Source: an uncultured Roseateles sp. (GTDB lineage Bacteria; Pseudomonadota; Gammaproteobacteria; Burkholderiales; Burkholderiaceae). Taken from it: 7,923 nt of DNA. The notes below the pieces were generated by a model. It did no database searches. It worked only from the letters and a program-made list of their open reading frames with translations, and was not told where the DNA came from. Location: assembly GCA_946886855.1 (NCBI GenBank), contig CAMPJJ010000172.1, forward strand, positions 1-7,923, in the 5' to 3' direction. Position 1 is the first letter of the stretch. Every line of letters starts with the position of its first letter. Shown piece after piece: positions 1 through 5,745 of the stretch. A program made the position numbers and the translations under genes.

Positions 1-219
1 CAGCGTCGTGATCATCCAGGGGCCGGCGACCGCCAGCACCAGCACGGCGGCGACGATCTTGGGCACGAAGGACAGCGTCGATTCGTTGATCTGCGTCGCC
101 GCCTGGAACACCGACACCAGCACCCCGACGGCCAGCACCGTCAGCAGGATGGGCGCCGCGACCATCAGCAGCACGTACAACCCCTGCTGGCCGACCGAGA
201 AGACTTGTTGAGCATCCAT
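1..219 (-). CDS. fliQ: Flagellar export gate protein FliQ, 3' end cut by window edge
   Basis: FliQ (four copies) packs against FliP and FliR in the export channel. The visible 73 residues start at MDAQQVFSVGQQGLYVLLMV and include the first hydrophobic hairpin, the very conserved VSVFQAATQINESTLSFVPK (35-54), and most of the second membrane segment, ending at PWMITTL at the edge. About 16 residues are missing compared with the usual length near 89 aa. The ATG at 219 has AAGGA 6 nt upstream (226-230), so the start is secure. The gene follows fliP after a 73-bp spacer. No stop codon is visible because the frame runs out of the window. Confidence 0.96.
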   Translation of the reverse strand, partial: MDAQQVFSVGQQGLYVLLMVAAPILLTVLAVGVLVSVFQAATQINESTLSFVPKIVAAVLVLAVAGPWMITTL

Positions 220-292
220 GACTTGTCCTTGCAATCACTGCGCGGCCGACGCCGGGAATGACCCCGGAAATGGCGCCGGAGCGGGTGCGCCG
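220..292 (-). other. fliP-fliQ spacer
   Basis: This 73-bp gap is unusually wide for two gate genes. It holds the fliQ ribosome site (226-230) and a weak 5-bp inverted repeat CCGGG/CCCGG (252-267). I see no promoter or small open frame with a ribosome site. Confidence 0.4.
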
Positions 293-1105
293 CTACTGCG
301 CGAACGACGCCGCGAGCGACCCCAGCAGCAGGTTCCAGCCGTCCGCCAGCACGAACAGCATCAGCTTGAACGGCAGCGACACCAGCACCGGCGACAGCAT
401 CATCATCCCCAGGCTCATCAGCACGCTGGAGACGATCATGTCGATCACCAGGAACGGGATGAAGATGAGGAACGCGATCTGGAACGCGGATTTCAGTTCG
501 CTGGTCACGAAGGCCGGCACCAGCACGCGGAAGGGCACGTTCTCCGGTGCGACATTGGGTTCGAGCTTGGCGAGCTTCGCGAACAGCGCGACGTCCGATT
601 GACGCGTCTGTTTCAGCATGAAGGCGCGCATCGGCACCTGCGCACGCTCGAGGGCGACCTCGAAGCTGATCTGCCCCGCCTGGTAAGGCTGGTAGGCCTC
701 GGCGTAGACGCGGTCCAGCGTCGGGCCCATCACGAAGAAGGTCAGGAACAGCGACAGCCCGACGATGACCTGGTTCGGGGGGGCCGCCTGCGTGCCCAGC
801 GCCTGGCGCAGCAGCGACAGCACGATCACGATCCGGGTGAAGCCGGTCATCATCAGCAGCACCGCCGGCAGGAATCCCAGCGCGGTGAAGAACAGCAGCG
901 TCTGGATCGGGACCGAATAGCTGTTGCCGCCGGCGCCCTGGCCGATGATCAGCGGCACGCTGGCAGGCGCGCCGCCTTGCTGGGCCCAGGCCGCGGCACC
1001 GACGCCGCCGAGCGCGAGCGCGCCGGCGATGCCCAGCGCGCGTCGCGACAGCCGTTGGCGACGGGACTCGCGCAAGGCGGGGGCGTGGGAGGTCGAAGCG
1101 GTCAT
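293..1105 (-). CDS. fliP: Flagellar export gate protein FliP
   Basis: FliP is the main ring subunit (five copies) of the FliPQR export channel in the inner membrane. The 270-aa product starts with a cleavable-looking signal peptide: basic [11 protein letters not shown] (12-22), a hydrophobic core (23-40), and a likely cut after AWA (41). The mature part matches FliP throughout: [20 protein letters not shown] (63-82), [19 protein letters not shown] (87-105), [20 protein letters not shown] (109-128), [20 protein letters not shown] (192-211), and the gate region [13 protein letters not shown] (227-239) with the Met-Met-Met plug at 234-236. At the QIG position of the enteric signature this protein has QIA. 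The ATG at 1105 has only a weak GGGAAC ribosome site (1111-1116). A longer frame to 1219 would run into fliO and adds non-FliP sequence. The start gives a longer N-region than the enteric protein (245 aa). It ends in TAG. Confidence 0.97.
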   Translation of the reverse strand: MTASTSHAPALRESRRQRLSRRALGIAGALALGGVGAAAWAQQGGAPASVPLIIGQGAGGNSYSVPIQTLLFFTALGFLPAVLLMMTGFTRIVIVLSLLRQALGTQAAPPNQVIVGLSLFLTFFVMGPTLDRVYAEAYQPYQAGQISFEVALERAQVPMRAFMLKQTRQSDVALFAKLAKLEPNVAPENVPFRVLVPAFVTSELKSAFQIAFLIFIPFLVIDMIVSSVLMSLGMMMLSPVLVSLPFKLMLFVLADGWNLLLGSLAASFAQ

Positions 1106-1118
1106 GCGCCGTTCCCGA

Positions 1119-1484
1119 TCAGGCCGAGGTCTGGGATCCGGGGCCATCGGCGTGCCTGCCGCCCAGGCTGCGCTTGAGCATCGAGGAGAACGACGGCTGC
1201 GCCGCTTGCAGTGCGGCACCGGCGTCGCCTTGCGGCGGCATCACGTGCAGCGTGCGGATCTGCTGGCCGGTGATGCCGAGCACCAGCCACTGGCGGTCCT
1301 CGTCCTGGCCGACCTCGACGATCACGATGCGCTGGCTGGGCGCGATCACCAGTTGCGCGACGGTGCGCAGCTGTCCGCCCATCGCGCTCCCGCCCAGCGG
1401 CGTGCGTTTGAGGAGCCACAGCACGACCGGGATCAAGGCCAGGATGGCCAGGAACCAGAGGAGGGGGACGAGGCTGTTGTTCAT
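1119..1484 (-). CDS. fliO: Flagellar biosynthesis protein FliO
   Basis: FliO is a small bitopic membrane protein that helps assemble the FliP ring of the export gate and is not part of the finished gate. The 121-aa product has a hydrophobic span at about 5-26 ([20 protein letters not shown]) followed by LKRTPLGG, and a cytoplasmic domain with [20 protein letters not shown] (39-58), [17 protein letters not shown] (66-82) and a Ser/Lys tail [11 protein letters not shown] (99-109). This is the typical FliO pattern, although the family diverges strongly. The ATG at 1484 is the only reasonable start, since an in-frame TAA lies three codons upstream. No good Shine-Dalgarno is visible, suggesting weak initiation. 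The fliP ATG follows 13 bp after the stop. Confidence 0.9.
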   Translation of the reverse strand: MNNSLVPLLWFLAILALIPVVLWLLKRTPLGGSAMGGQLRTVAQLVIAPSQRIVIVEVGQDEDRQWLVLGITGQQIRTLHVMPPQGDAGAALQAAQPSFSSMLKRSLGGRHADGPGSQTSA

Positions 1485-1495
1485 GGCGTTGAATT

Positions 1496-1514
1496 ATGCG
1501 TCCCTGCAACGCAT
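1496..1514 (-). other. Second small hairpin ahead of fliO
   Basis: ATGCGT and ACGCAT pair over 6 bp with a 7-nt loop (TGCAGGG on the coding strand), touching the foot of the larger hairpin. The loop holds AGGG, the only purine-rich candidate ribosome site before fliO, about 17 nt from the ATG. An in-frame TAA at 1494-1496 lies directly downstream. Confidence 0.5.
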
Positions 1515-1537
1515 CAGCCCCACCGGAGTGGGGCTGA
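1514..1537 (-). other. Perfect 10-bp GC-rich hairpin just after fliN
   Basis: TCAGCCCCAC and GTGGGGCTGA are exact reverse complements separated by a 4-nt loop, beginning 7 nt after the fliN stop codon. On the coding strand the sequence after the stem is TGCGTTGCAGGG, with no run of U, so it resembles a terminator stem without the release tract. A role in mRNA processing, 3' protection of fliLMN, or partial attenuation is inference. Confidence 0.7.
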
Positions 1538-1544
1538 GGAGGGG

Positions 1545-1985
1545 TCAGGCCTTGCTCAAGCGCCGCATCCGTTCGGACGGGGTCACGATGTCGGTGAGGC
1601 GGATACCGAACTTGTCGTTCACGACCACGACCTCGCCCTGGGCGATCAGGTAGCCGTTCACCAGCACGTCCATCGGCTCGCCGGCCAGCGCGTCGAGCTC
1701 GACGACCGAGCCCTGCGCCAGCTGCAGGATGTTCTTGATCGGGATCCGGGTGCGGCCGAGTTCAACCGTGAGCTGGACAGGGATGTCCAGGATCATGTTG
1801 ATGTCGCTGCCGGGCAGGTTGCCCGGTGTCGGCGAGAAGTTGGTGAAGGCCGCCGGCGCGACCTGTTCGGTCACCTGCTGCACTTCGGCAGCGACCTCGC
1901 TGCCGCCGCCGCCGGCTTCCGCCAGCGCCGCCGCCCATTCGGCGGCCATCGCGTCCTGTTCGTCCATCGGGGTGTTGTCAGCCAT
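1545..1985 (-). CDS. fliN: Flagellar motor switch protein FliN
   Basis: FliN forms the base of the C-ring together with the FliM C-terminal domain, and also docks the FliH-FliI complex. With the start at 1985 the product is 146 aa: an acidic, Ala/Gly-rich N-terminal region (1-55), then a SpoA domain (about 63-137) with MILDIPVQLTVELGRTRIPI (64-83), ILQLAQGSVVELD (86-98), EPMDVLVNGYLIAQGEVVVV (103-122) and FGIRLTDIV (126-134), all close to the family consensus. The ATG at 1985 was preferred because GGGAG (1992-1996) lies 6 nt upstream. An in-frame ATG at 2009 would add eight residues but has no ribosome site. The start lies inside the end of fliM (8 bp overlap), suggesting translational coupling of the two switch proteins. 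Tandem hairpins follow directly after the stop. Confidence 0.97.
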   Translation of the reverse strand: MADNTPMDEQDAMAAEWAAALAEAGGGGSEVAAEVQQVTEQVAPAAFTNFSPTPGNLPGSDINMILDIPVQLTVELGRTRIPIKNILQLAQGSVVELDALAGEPMDVLVNGYLIAQGEVVVVNDKFGIRLTDIVTPSERMRRLSKA

Positions 1986-2979
1986 TGCGGGCTCCCAGCC
2001 AGCCGGCATCCGGGCCGGTCAGCATCTTTTCAATCTTGATCGAATACTTGCCGTTCGAGGTGCCGTAATGGCAGTCGAACACCGGCACGCCGTCCACCTT
2101 GGCCTGGATGATCTGCTCCAGGTCCAGTTCGATGAAGTCGCCCGGCTTGAAGGCCAGCAGTTGTTCCACCGTCGCGGGCGCCTTGGCCAGCTCCGCCACC
2201 AGTTCGACCTCGGCCGACTGGATCTGGTGCTTGAGCAGGTTGACCCAGCGACGGTCGGGTTCGCTCGAGTCGCCCTGCGTGGTGCTGTACAGCACGTCGC
2301 GGATCGGCTCCAGCGTGGAGTAGGGGATGCAGAAGTACACCGTGCCGCTGGTCTCGCCGATTTCCAGCGTGAACGAGGTCGACACGATGATCTCGCTGGG
2401 CGTGGCGATGTTGGCGAACTGCGGCTGCATCTCCGAGCGCTGGTATTCCAGCTCCAGCGGATAGATGCCCTTCCACGCCTTGGTGTACTCCTGGATGATC
2501 ACTTCGACCAGGCGCAGGATCACGCGCTGCTCGGTGGCGGAGAAGTCCCGGCCCTCGATGCGGGTGTGGAACTTGCCGATGCCGCCGAACAGCGAGTCGA
2601 TCACCGCGAACACCAGCGTCGGGTCGCAGACGATCAGGCCGCTGCCGCGCAGCGGCTTCACCGACACGATGTTGAAGTTGGTCGGGACCACGATCTCGCG
2701 CAGGAAGGCGCTGTACTTCTGCACCTTGATGCCGCCGATGGCGACTTCCGGGCTCTTGCGGATGAAGTTGAACAGCCCGATGCGGATGTTGCGCGCGAAG
2801 CGCTCGTTGATGATCTCCATCGTGGGCATGCGCCCACGGACGATCCGTTCCTGGCTGGCGAGGTTGTACTCGCGGATGCCGCCGGTCTGGACCTCTTCGG
2901 CCTCGAGCTTCTGGCTCTCGCCGGTGATGCCCTGCAGCAGGGCATCGACTTCGTCTTGCGACAGGATCTGCTGATTCAT
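1978..2979 (-). CDS. fliM: Flagellar motor switch protein FliM
   Basis: FliM forms the middle of the cytoplasmic C-ring. It binds phospho-CheY and transmits the signal to FliG to reverse rotation. The 333-aa product has the N-terminal CheY-binding motif LSQDEVDALLQ (residues 6-16), a linker, a middle CheC-like domain (about 45-230) including SLFGGIGKF (129-137), which corresponds to the FliG-contacting GGxG region, and a C-terminal SpoA/FliN-like domain (about 255-320). The length is typical. The ATG at 2979 has an excellent AAGGAG at 6 nt spacing (2986-2991), the strongest ribosome site seen here. This fits the high copy number of FliM in the motor. The 3' end overlaps the fliN start by 8 bp. 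The intact CheY motif implies chemotactic control of rotation, although no che genes lie in the window. Confidence 0.98.
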   Translation of the reverse strand: MNQQILSQDEVDALLQGITGESQKLEAEEVQTGGIREYNLASQERIVRGRMPTMEIINERFARNIRIGLFNFIRKSPEVAIGGIKVQKYSAFLREIVVPTNFNIVSVKPLRGSGLIVCDPTLVFAVIDSLFGGIGKFHTRIEGRDFSATEQRVILRLVEVIIQEYTKAWKGIYPLELEYQRSEMQPQFANIATPSEIIVSTSFTLEIGETSGTVYFCIPYSTLEPIRDVLYSTTQGDSSEPDRRWVNLLKHQIQSAEVELVAELAKAPATVEQLLAFKPGDFIELDLEQIIQAKVDGVPVFDCHYGTSNGKYSIKIEKMLTGPDAGWLGARNG

Positions 2980-2985
2980 CGCGCG

Positions 2986-2991
2986 CTCCTT
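2986..2991 (-). promoter_or_regulatory. Strong ribosome binding site of fliM
   Basis: AAGGAG on the coding strand lies 6 nt before the fliM ATG. It fixes the start at 2979 and is stronger and better spaced than the sites of the neighbouring genes. Confidence 0.8.
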
Positions 2992-3004
2992 GCTGTGCGG
3001 CCCG

Positions 3005-3586
3005 TCACTGCACGATGAAGGTGGAGAACAGGACCTGCGTCACCGGGCTTTCGACCTGGCGCTTCTTCTTCTTTTTCTTCTTCGGGGCGGCGTCCGTGTC
3101 CTCATCCTCGTCGTCGAGCTCGATGCCCATCGGGCGCACGGCCTCGCGGCGGATCTCCTTGGCGAGCTGTTCCTTGCCTTCGGCGCTCAGCAGCTCGGCG
3201 GACGTCTTGTGCGACAGCACCAGCAGCACGTTGTTGCGGATCGCCGGCATGTAGGCCTTGAGCTGATCGGCGAAGTGAGCGTCGGCGACTTCCAGCGTGA
3301 TGCCGACCTGCGCGAAGCGGTCGACTTCCTTGTCGGCCAGGTTCACCGTGAACGGGTCCAGCGGGACGAAGGTCGGCGGGGTGCCCGGCTTGGCGTGGGC
3401 GGCGGCCGCGGGCTTCTCCTCGGCGGCGGCGCCTTCCTCGTCGTCGGCATGCGACTTCTTCTTCATCATCAGCAACGCGGCGACGCCCACCAGCACCACC
3501 ACCAGGACGATGGCGACGATGATGATCAGCTTCTTCTTGCCGCCACCCTTGACGGCGGCGTCGTTGCCTGCGGCGGCTGTGGCCAT
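3005..3586 (-). CDS. fliL: Flagellar basal body-associated protein FliL
   Basis: FliL is a single-span inner-membrane protein near the stator. Its periplasmic domain supports stator function and torque, most visibly in swarming. The 193-aa product has a short basic cytoplasmic start ending in GGGKKK (14-19), one strongly hydrophobic segment at about 20-41 (IIIVAIVLVVVLVGVAALLM) followed by MKKK, an acidic/Ala linker (45-70), and the FliL domain. That domain runs FVPLDPFTVNLADKE (73-87), VGITLEVAD (94-102), and a C-terminal VTQVLFSTFIVQ (182-193). The ATG at 3586 was chosen because CCGGAG lies 5 nt upstream and the product then begins as usual for the family; an ATG at 3646 has no ribosome site. 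The oddity is a charge-segregated insert (156-176), acidic then seven lysines, just before the last beta strand; it makes the protein longer than the enteric form (about 154 aa). The fliM start follows 25 bp after the stop. Confidence 0.95.
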   Translation of the reverse strand: MATAAAGNDAAVKGGGKKKLIIIVAIVLVVVLVGVAALLMMKKKSHADDEEGAAAEEKPAAAAHAKPGTPPTFVPLDPFTVNLADKEVDRFAQVGITLEVADAHFADQLKAYMPAIRNNVLLVLSHKTSAELLSAEGKEQLAKEIRREAVRPMGIELDDEDEDTDAAPKKKKKKKRQVESPVTQVLFSTFIVQ

Positions 3587-3722
3587 GGGCGCTCCGGTGA
3601 TGAAAAGAGGGACGTTGGCGGGGAGCCGGGCCTGATGACCTGGCAATGTCTCCCATTGTGAAGCGCCGCCACGGCGCTCAACGCGCGAAAAGGCGGCGGA
3701 TTCCGGTCAGACTCGGCGACCG
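3587..3722 (-). other. fliK-fliL intergenic spacer (largest gap in the cluster)
   Basis: These 136 bp are the longest non-coding stretch in the window. On the coding strand they contain a perfect 7-bp hairpin (3662-3678), a 5-bp inverted repeat CAATG/CATTG (3644-3658), and the fliL ribosome site. This is the point at which enteric bacteria begin a separate fliLMNOPQR operon, so an internal promoter is plausible. The best sigma70-like candidate I could find is TTGAGC followed 15 nt later by CACAAT, which is a poor match and spans the hairpin. I found no GG-N10-GC sigma54 pair and no sigma28-like TAAA/GCCGATAA pair. An in-frame ATG at 3646 would extend FliL by 20 residues into the spacer, but it has no family support. 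Confidence 0.5.
3662..3678 (-). other. Hairpin in fliK-fliL spacer
   Basis: AGCGCCG and CGGCGCT pair perfectly over 7 bp around a 3-nt loop, about 45 nt after the fliK stop. No U-tract follows on the coding strand (the next bases are TCACAATGGG), so it is not a standard intrinsic terminator. It may stabilise the 3' end of upstream mRNA or partially attenuate transcription; this is inference from structure only. Confidence 0.45.
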
Positions 3723-5207
3723 TCAGGCGTACAGGTCGACCAGGCCGCGCGGTGCGGAGCGGCGCTCCGACCGGCCGCTGGCGGCGATGGCGCCGTCGTC
3801 GTCCGGGCCCTGACCGCGCCCGCCCCGACGGCCGCTGCCGTTGGACGAGCCGTCAGCGGAACCGTCGCCACGATGCTGGCCGCCACCGGACTGCGACTGG
3901 GCGAACACCCCGCCGCCGCTCAGGGTCAAGCCTTGCGCCTGCAGCGCGGCCGCCAGGTCCGGCAGGCTGCGTTCCAGCACCTCGCGGGTGGCAGCGTGCT
4001 GGGCATGGAAGTTCACCTCCGCCTGCTGGCCGTCGAGCTGGATGTTGATCGACACCGGCCCCATCTCGGTCGGGTTGAGCTGGAGCTGCGCCTCGTGCAC
4101 GCCGTCCTGGATCAGCAGGCTGACGCTGGCGGACAGTTCCGGGGCGAAGTCGGGGCTGTCCAGCGGCTGGCTGAGCGGAACGCTGGGCGCCTGGGTGGCG
4201 GATGTCGCGTCGGCGCTGGAAGTGCCGGACGCTGGACCGGTCTGCTGCGCCGCGGCGAGCAGCGCCTCGAAGCTCGGCTGCGGGCCTTTGTCGGCGTCTC
4301 CCATCGAGATCTCGTGTGCGCCGCTGGAGGCGGCTTGCAACGCGTCGGTCTGGCCGGCCTTGTCCGCGCCGTCGGTCGCGCCGGCAGTGCCTGCGGCGGC
4401 CTGGCTCAGTTCGCGCTGAAGCTGCTGGCGCTCACGCAGGGCGTCGCCGGTGGTCGCCTGCTTGCCATGGGCGTGCGTGCCGCCGGGCAGGGCTTCGGTG
4501 CCCGCCTCGTCGCCCTCGGCCGTGCCGGCACGCGGCTGGGCCTTGGTCTCGGCGGGCGCGTCGCCGCGCAGCATCGCCAGGATCTGCTCGGCCGCGGTCG
4601 CGCCGGTGTCCTTCGCGTCCTTGGCGTCCTTGGCGGCCTTCTTGTCCTTGCCGTCGTCATCCTTGGCCACGACGCGGCCGGCGTCCTTGCCGCTGGCGGC
4701 ATCGGCCCGGGCAGTGTCCGCCGGATCGGCGGCATCGGCGGCGTCAGCCACGTCCGTCGTTTCTCCGGCCTTGGACGGATCCGACTTCGTGGCGCGGGTC
4801 GGCGTCTTGCCGTCCTCGGCCTTGTTCGCGCTGTTGCGGGCGGCGGCATTGCGCGCGGCGAGCTTGTTCTCGTCCTTCGCAGCGGTGTTCTCGGGGGCGC
4901 GCTGGGGCGGCGACGCGGGCTGGGGCGGCTGCGCCGATTCCTGACGCTGCGCCTGCTGCTGGGCTTCCAGTTGCCTGGCCTGCTGCTGCGATTGCATCTG
5001 CTGACTCGCCAGCTGCTGCGATTGCAACTGGGCCATGGTGGTCTTGGCCGCTTGCGCCGACTGGTTCTGCAGCTGCTGGTTGCTCTGGCTGAGCAGGCGG
5101 GAGAAGTCCGTCGACGCGCCGTCCTTGCGGCCGGCGTAGGCGGGGTTGTTCGTGCCGAGGCCGCCGAGGGCCCCCGGCATCGGGGTCGTGTTCTGGATCT
5201 GCGTCAT
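3723..5207 (-). CDS. fliK: Flagellar hook-length control protein FliK
   Basis: FliK is secreted during hook growth, measures hook length, and switches the export gate (through FlhB) from rod/hook to filament substrates. The 494-aa product is longer than the enteric protein (about 400 aa). Residues 1-350 look disordered: a Gln-rich block (41-103), an Asp/Ala then Lys/Asp block (151-203), and Ala/Gly/Thr-rich sequence. The conserved C-terminal FliK domain is at about 355-435. It contains the hallmark LQLNPTEMGPVSINIQLDG (375-393), followed by EVNFHAQHAATREVLERSLP (397-416) and LAAALQAQGL (418-427). A Gly/Ser/Arg-rich tail (438-485) then leads to a terminal GLVDLYA. The ATG at 5207 is 33 bp after fliJ. 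Upstream stands a pyrimidine-rich sequence without a Shine-Dalgarno motif, and I saw no better alternative start. The divergent N-terminal two thirds is normal for FliK; the identity comes from the C-terminal domain and gene order. Confidence 0.93.
   Translation of the reverse strand: MTQIQNTTPMPGALGGLGTNNPAYAGRKDGASTDFSRLLSQSNQQLQNQSAQAAKTTMAQLQSQQLASQQMQSQQQARQLEAQQQAQRQESAQPPQPASPPQRAPENTAAKDENKLAARNAAARNSANKAEDGKTPTRATKSDPSKAGETTDVADAADAADPADTARADAASGKDAGRVVAKDDDGKDKKAAKDAKDAKDTGATAAEQILAMLRGDAPAETKAQPRAGTAEGDEAGTEALPGGTHAHGKQATTGDALRERQQLQRELSQAAAGTAGATDGADKAGQTDALQAASSGAHEISMGDADKGPQPSFEALLAAAQQTGPASGTSSADATSATQAPSVPLSQPLDSPDFAPELSASVSLLIQDGVHEAQLQLNPTEMGPVSINIQLDGQQAEVNFHAQHAATREVLERSLPDLAAALQAQGLTLSGGGVFAQSQSGGGQHRGDGSADGSSNGSGRRGGRGQGPDDDGAIAASGRSERRSAPRGLVDLYA
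4599..4757 (-). repeat. Asp/Ala and Lys/Asp/Ala repeat block in fliK
   Basis: Codons 151-203 encode DVADAADAADPAD and later KKAAKDAKDAKD, with near-identical 9-bp units such as gcgtccttg visible in the + strand around 4616-4635. The block switches from acidic to mixed charge and looks disordered; it is likely a length-variable part of the ruler. Confidence 0.65.
4899..5087 (-). repeat. Gln-rich low-complexity block in fliK
   Basis: Codons 41-103 of fliK are dominated by Gln, Ala and Ser (for example LQSQQLASQQMQSQQQ). At the DNA level a 15-bp direct repeat, gctgctgcgattgca, occurs at 4982-4996 and 5012-5026, exactly 30 bp apart, so the block probably expanded by local duplication. It lies within the FliK ruler region. 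Confidence 0.7.
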
Positions 5208-5240
5208 GGCGAGGGAGGTTCCGGGTGGACCGGGCCGCGA

Positions 5241-5711
5241 TCAGGCGACCAGCCGGGACATCGGGTTGCCGCCGCGCGAGGCGGCGCGGGCGGCCTGTTC
5301 ATCGGTCGCGCGCTGTTCCTGGCGCATCTGGCTGCGCAGCGTCTCGGCGCGGCGGCGCTCGATGAGCTTGCGCACCGAGGCGACGCGCAGCTCGCGTTCC
5401 CGGACCAGGTCGCGGGCGGCGGACAGGCGCTGGTCGGCATAGTCGGCGATCCCGCCCTGCTGTCCGATGGCCTGGTCCAGTCGCTGGCCGAAGTTCTGAT
5501 AGCAGCCCAGCAGTTGCACGGTCGTCCGTTGGGCGAATTCCTGCGACCACCGGGTCCGGTAGTCCGTGCGGTACTGCGACAACTGGTCATGCTGATTGCG
5601 CGCCGCGTTCGCACGCGACTGCGCATCCTGCAGATGACGCAGCGCTTCATCGCGCTCGGCCTCCGCGCGTTCGAGGAGAACGGTCAGGGCCTGCAGATTG
5701 GAACTACTCAT
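5241..5711 (-). CDS. fliJ: Flagellar export apparatus stalk protein FliJ
   Basis: FliJ is a small coiled-coil protein that fits the central pore of the FliI hexamer, like the gamma subunit of F1-ATPase. It links the ATPase ring to FlhA and helps recycle chaperones. The 156-aa product is highly charged and almost wholly helical in appearance. One long heptad-like helix covers about 5-60, with the FliJ-typical QLSQYRTDYR segment at 43-52. A short loop near GQQGG (83-87) leads to a second long helix at about 90-145 that is rich in Arg and Glu. The length is typical (about 140-160 aa). The ATG at 5711 is preceded by GAGG (5720-5723) at 8 nt spacing. Its place between fliI and fliK is the canonical order and carries much of the identification, because FliJ sequences diverge strongly. 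Confidence 0.93.
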   Translation of the reverse strand: MSSSNLQALTVLLERAEAERDEALRHLQDAQSRANAARNQHDQLSQYRTDYRTRWSQEFAQRTTVQLLGCYQNFGQRLDQAIGQQGGIADYADQRLSAARDLVRERELRVASVRKLIERRRAETLRSQMRQEQRATDEQAARAASRGGNPMSRLVA

Positions 5712-5745
5712 GTCGATGACCTCGCTTTACGGATGTCGGCAGCTA

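Noticed and set aside
252..267. 5-bp inverted repeat CCGGG/CCCGG in the fliP-fliQ spacer as a terminator
   Set aside because: The stem is short, there is no U-tract, and such repeats are expected by chance at this GC content.
1106..1219. Longer fliP frame beginning at 1219
   Set aside because: The added 38 residues are Arg/Pro-rich, overlap the end of fliO and do not resemble FliP. The ATG at 1105 gives a proper signal peptide.
1729..3018. A 429-codon + strand open frame antisense to fliM and the fliN start
   Set aside because: Same artefact pattern (His/Asp/Arg/Leu-rich, no domain). FliM and FliN on the minus strand explain the region.
3062..3082. Possible programmed frameshift at the AAG/AAA tract of fliL
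   Set aside because: The tract reads G-AAA-AAG and not the A-AAA-AAG heptamer. The zero frame continues to the conserved FliL end, so shifting is not needed.
3644..3658. CAATG/CATTG inverted repeat as an operator
   Set aside because: Only 5 bp, with no second copy in the window and no link to a known regulator.
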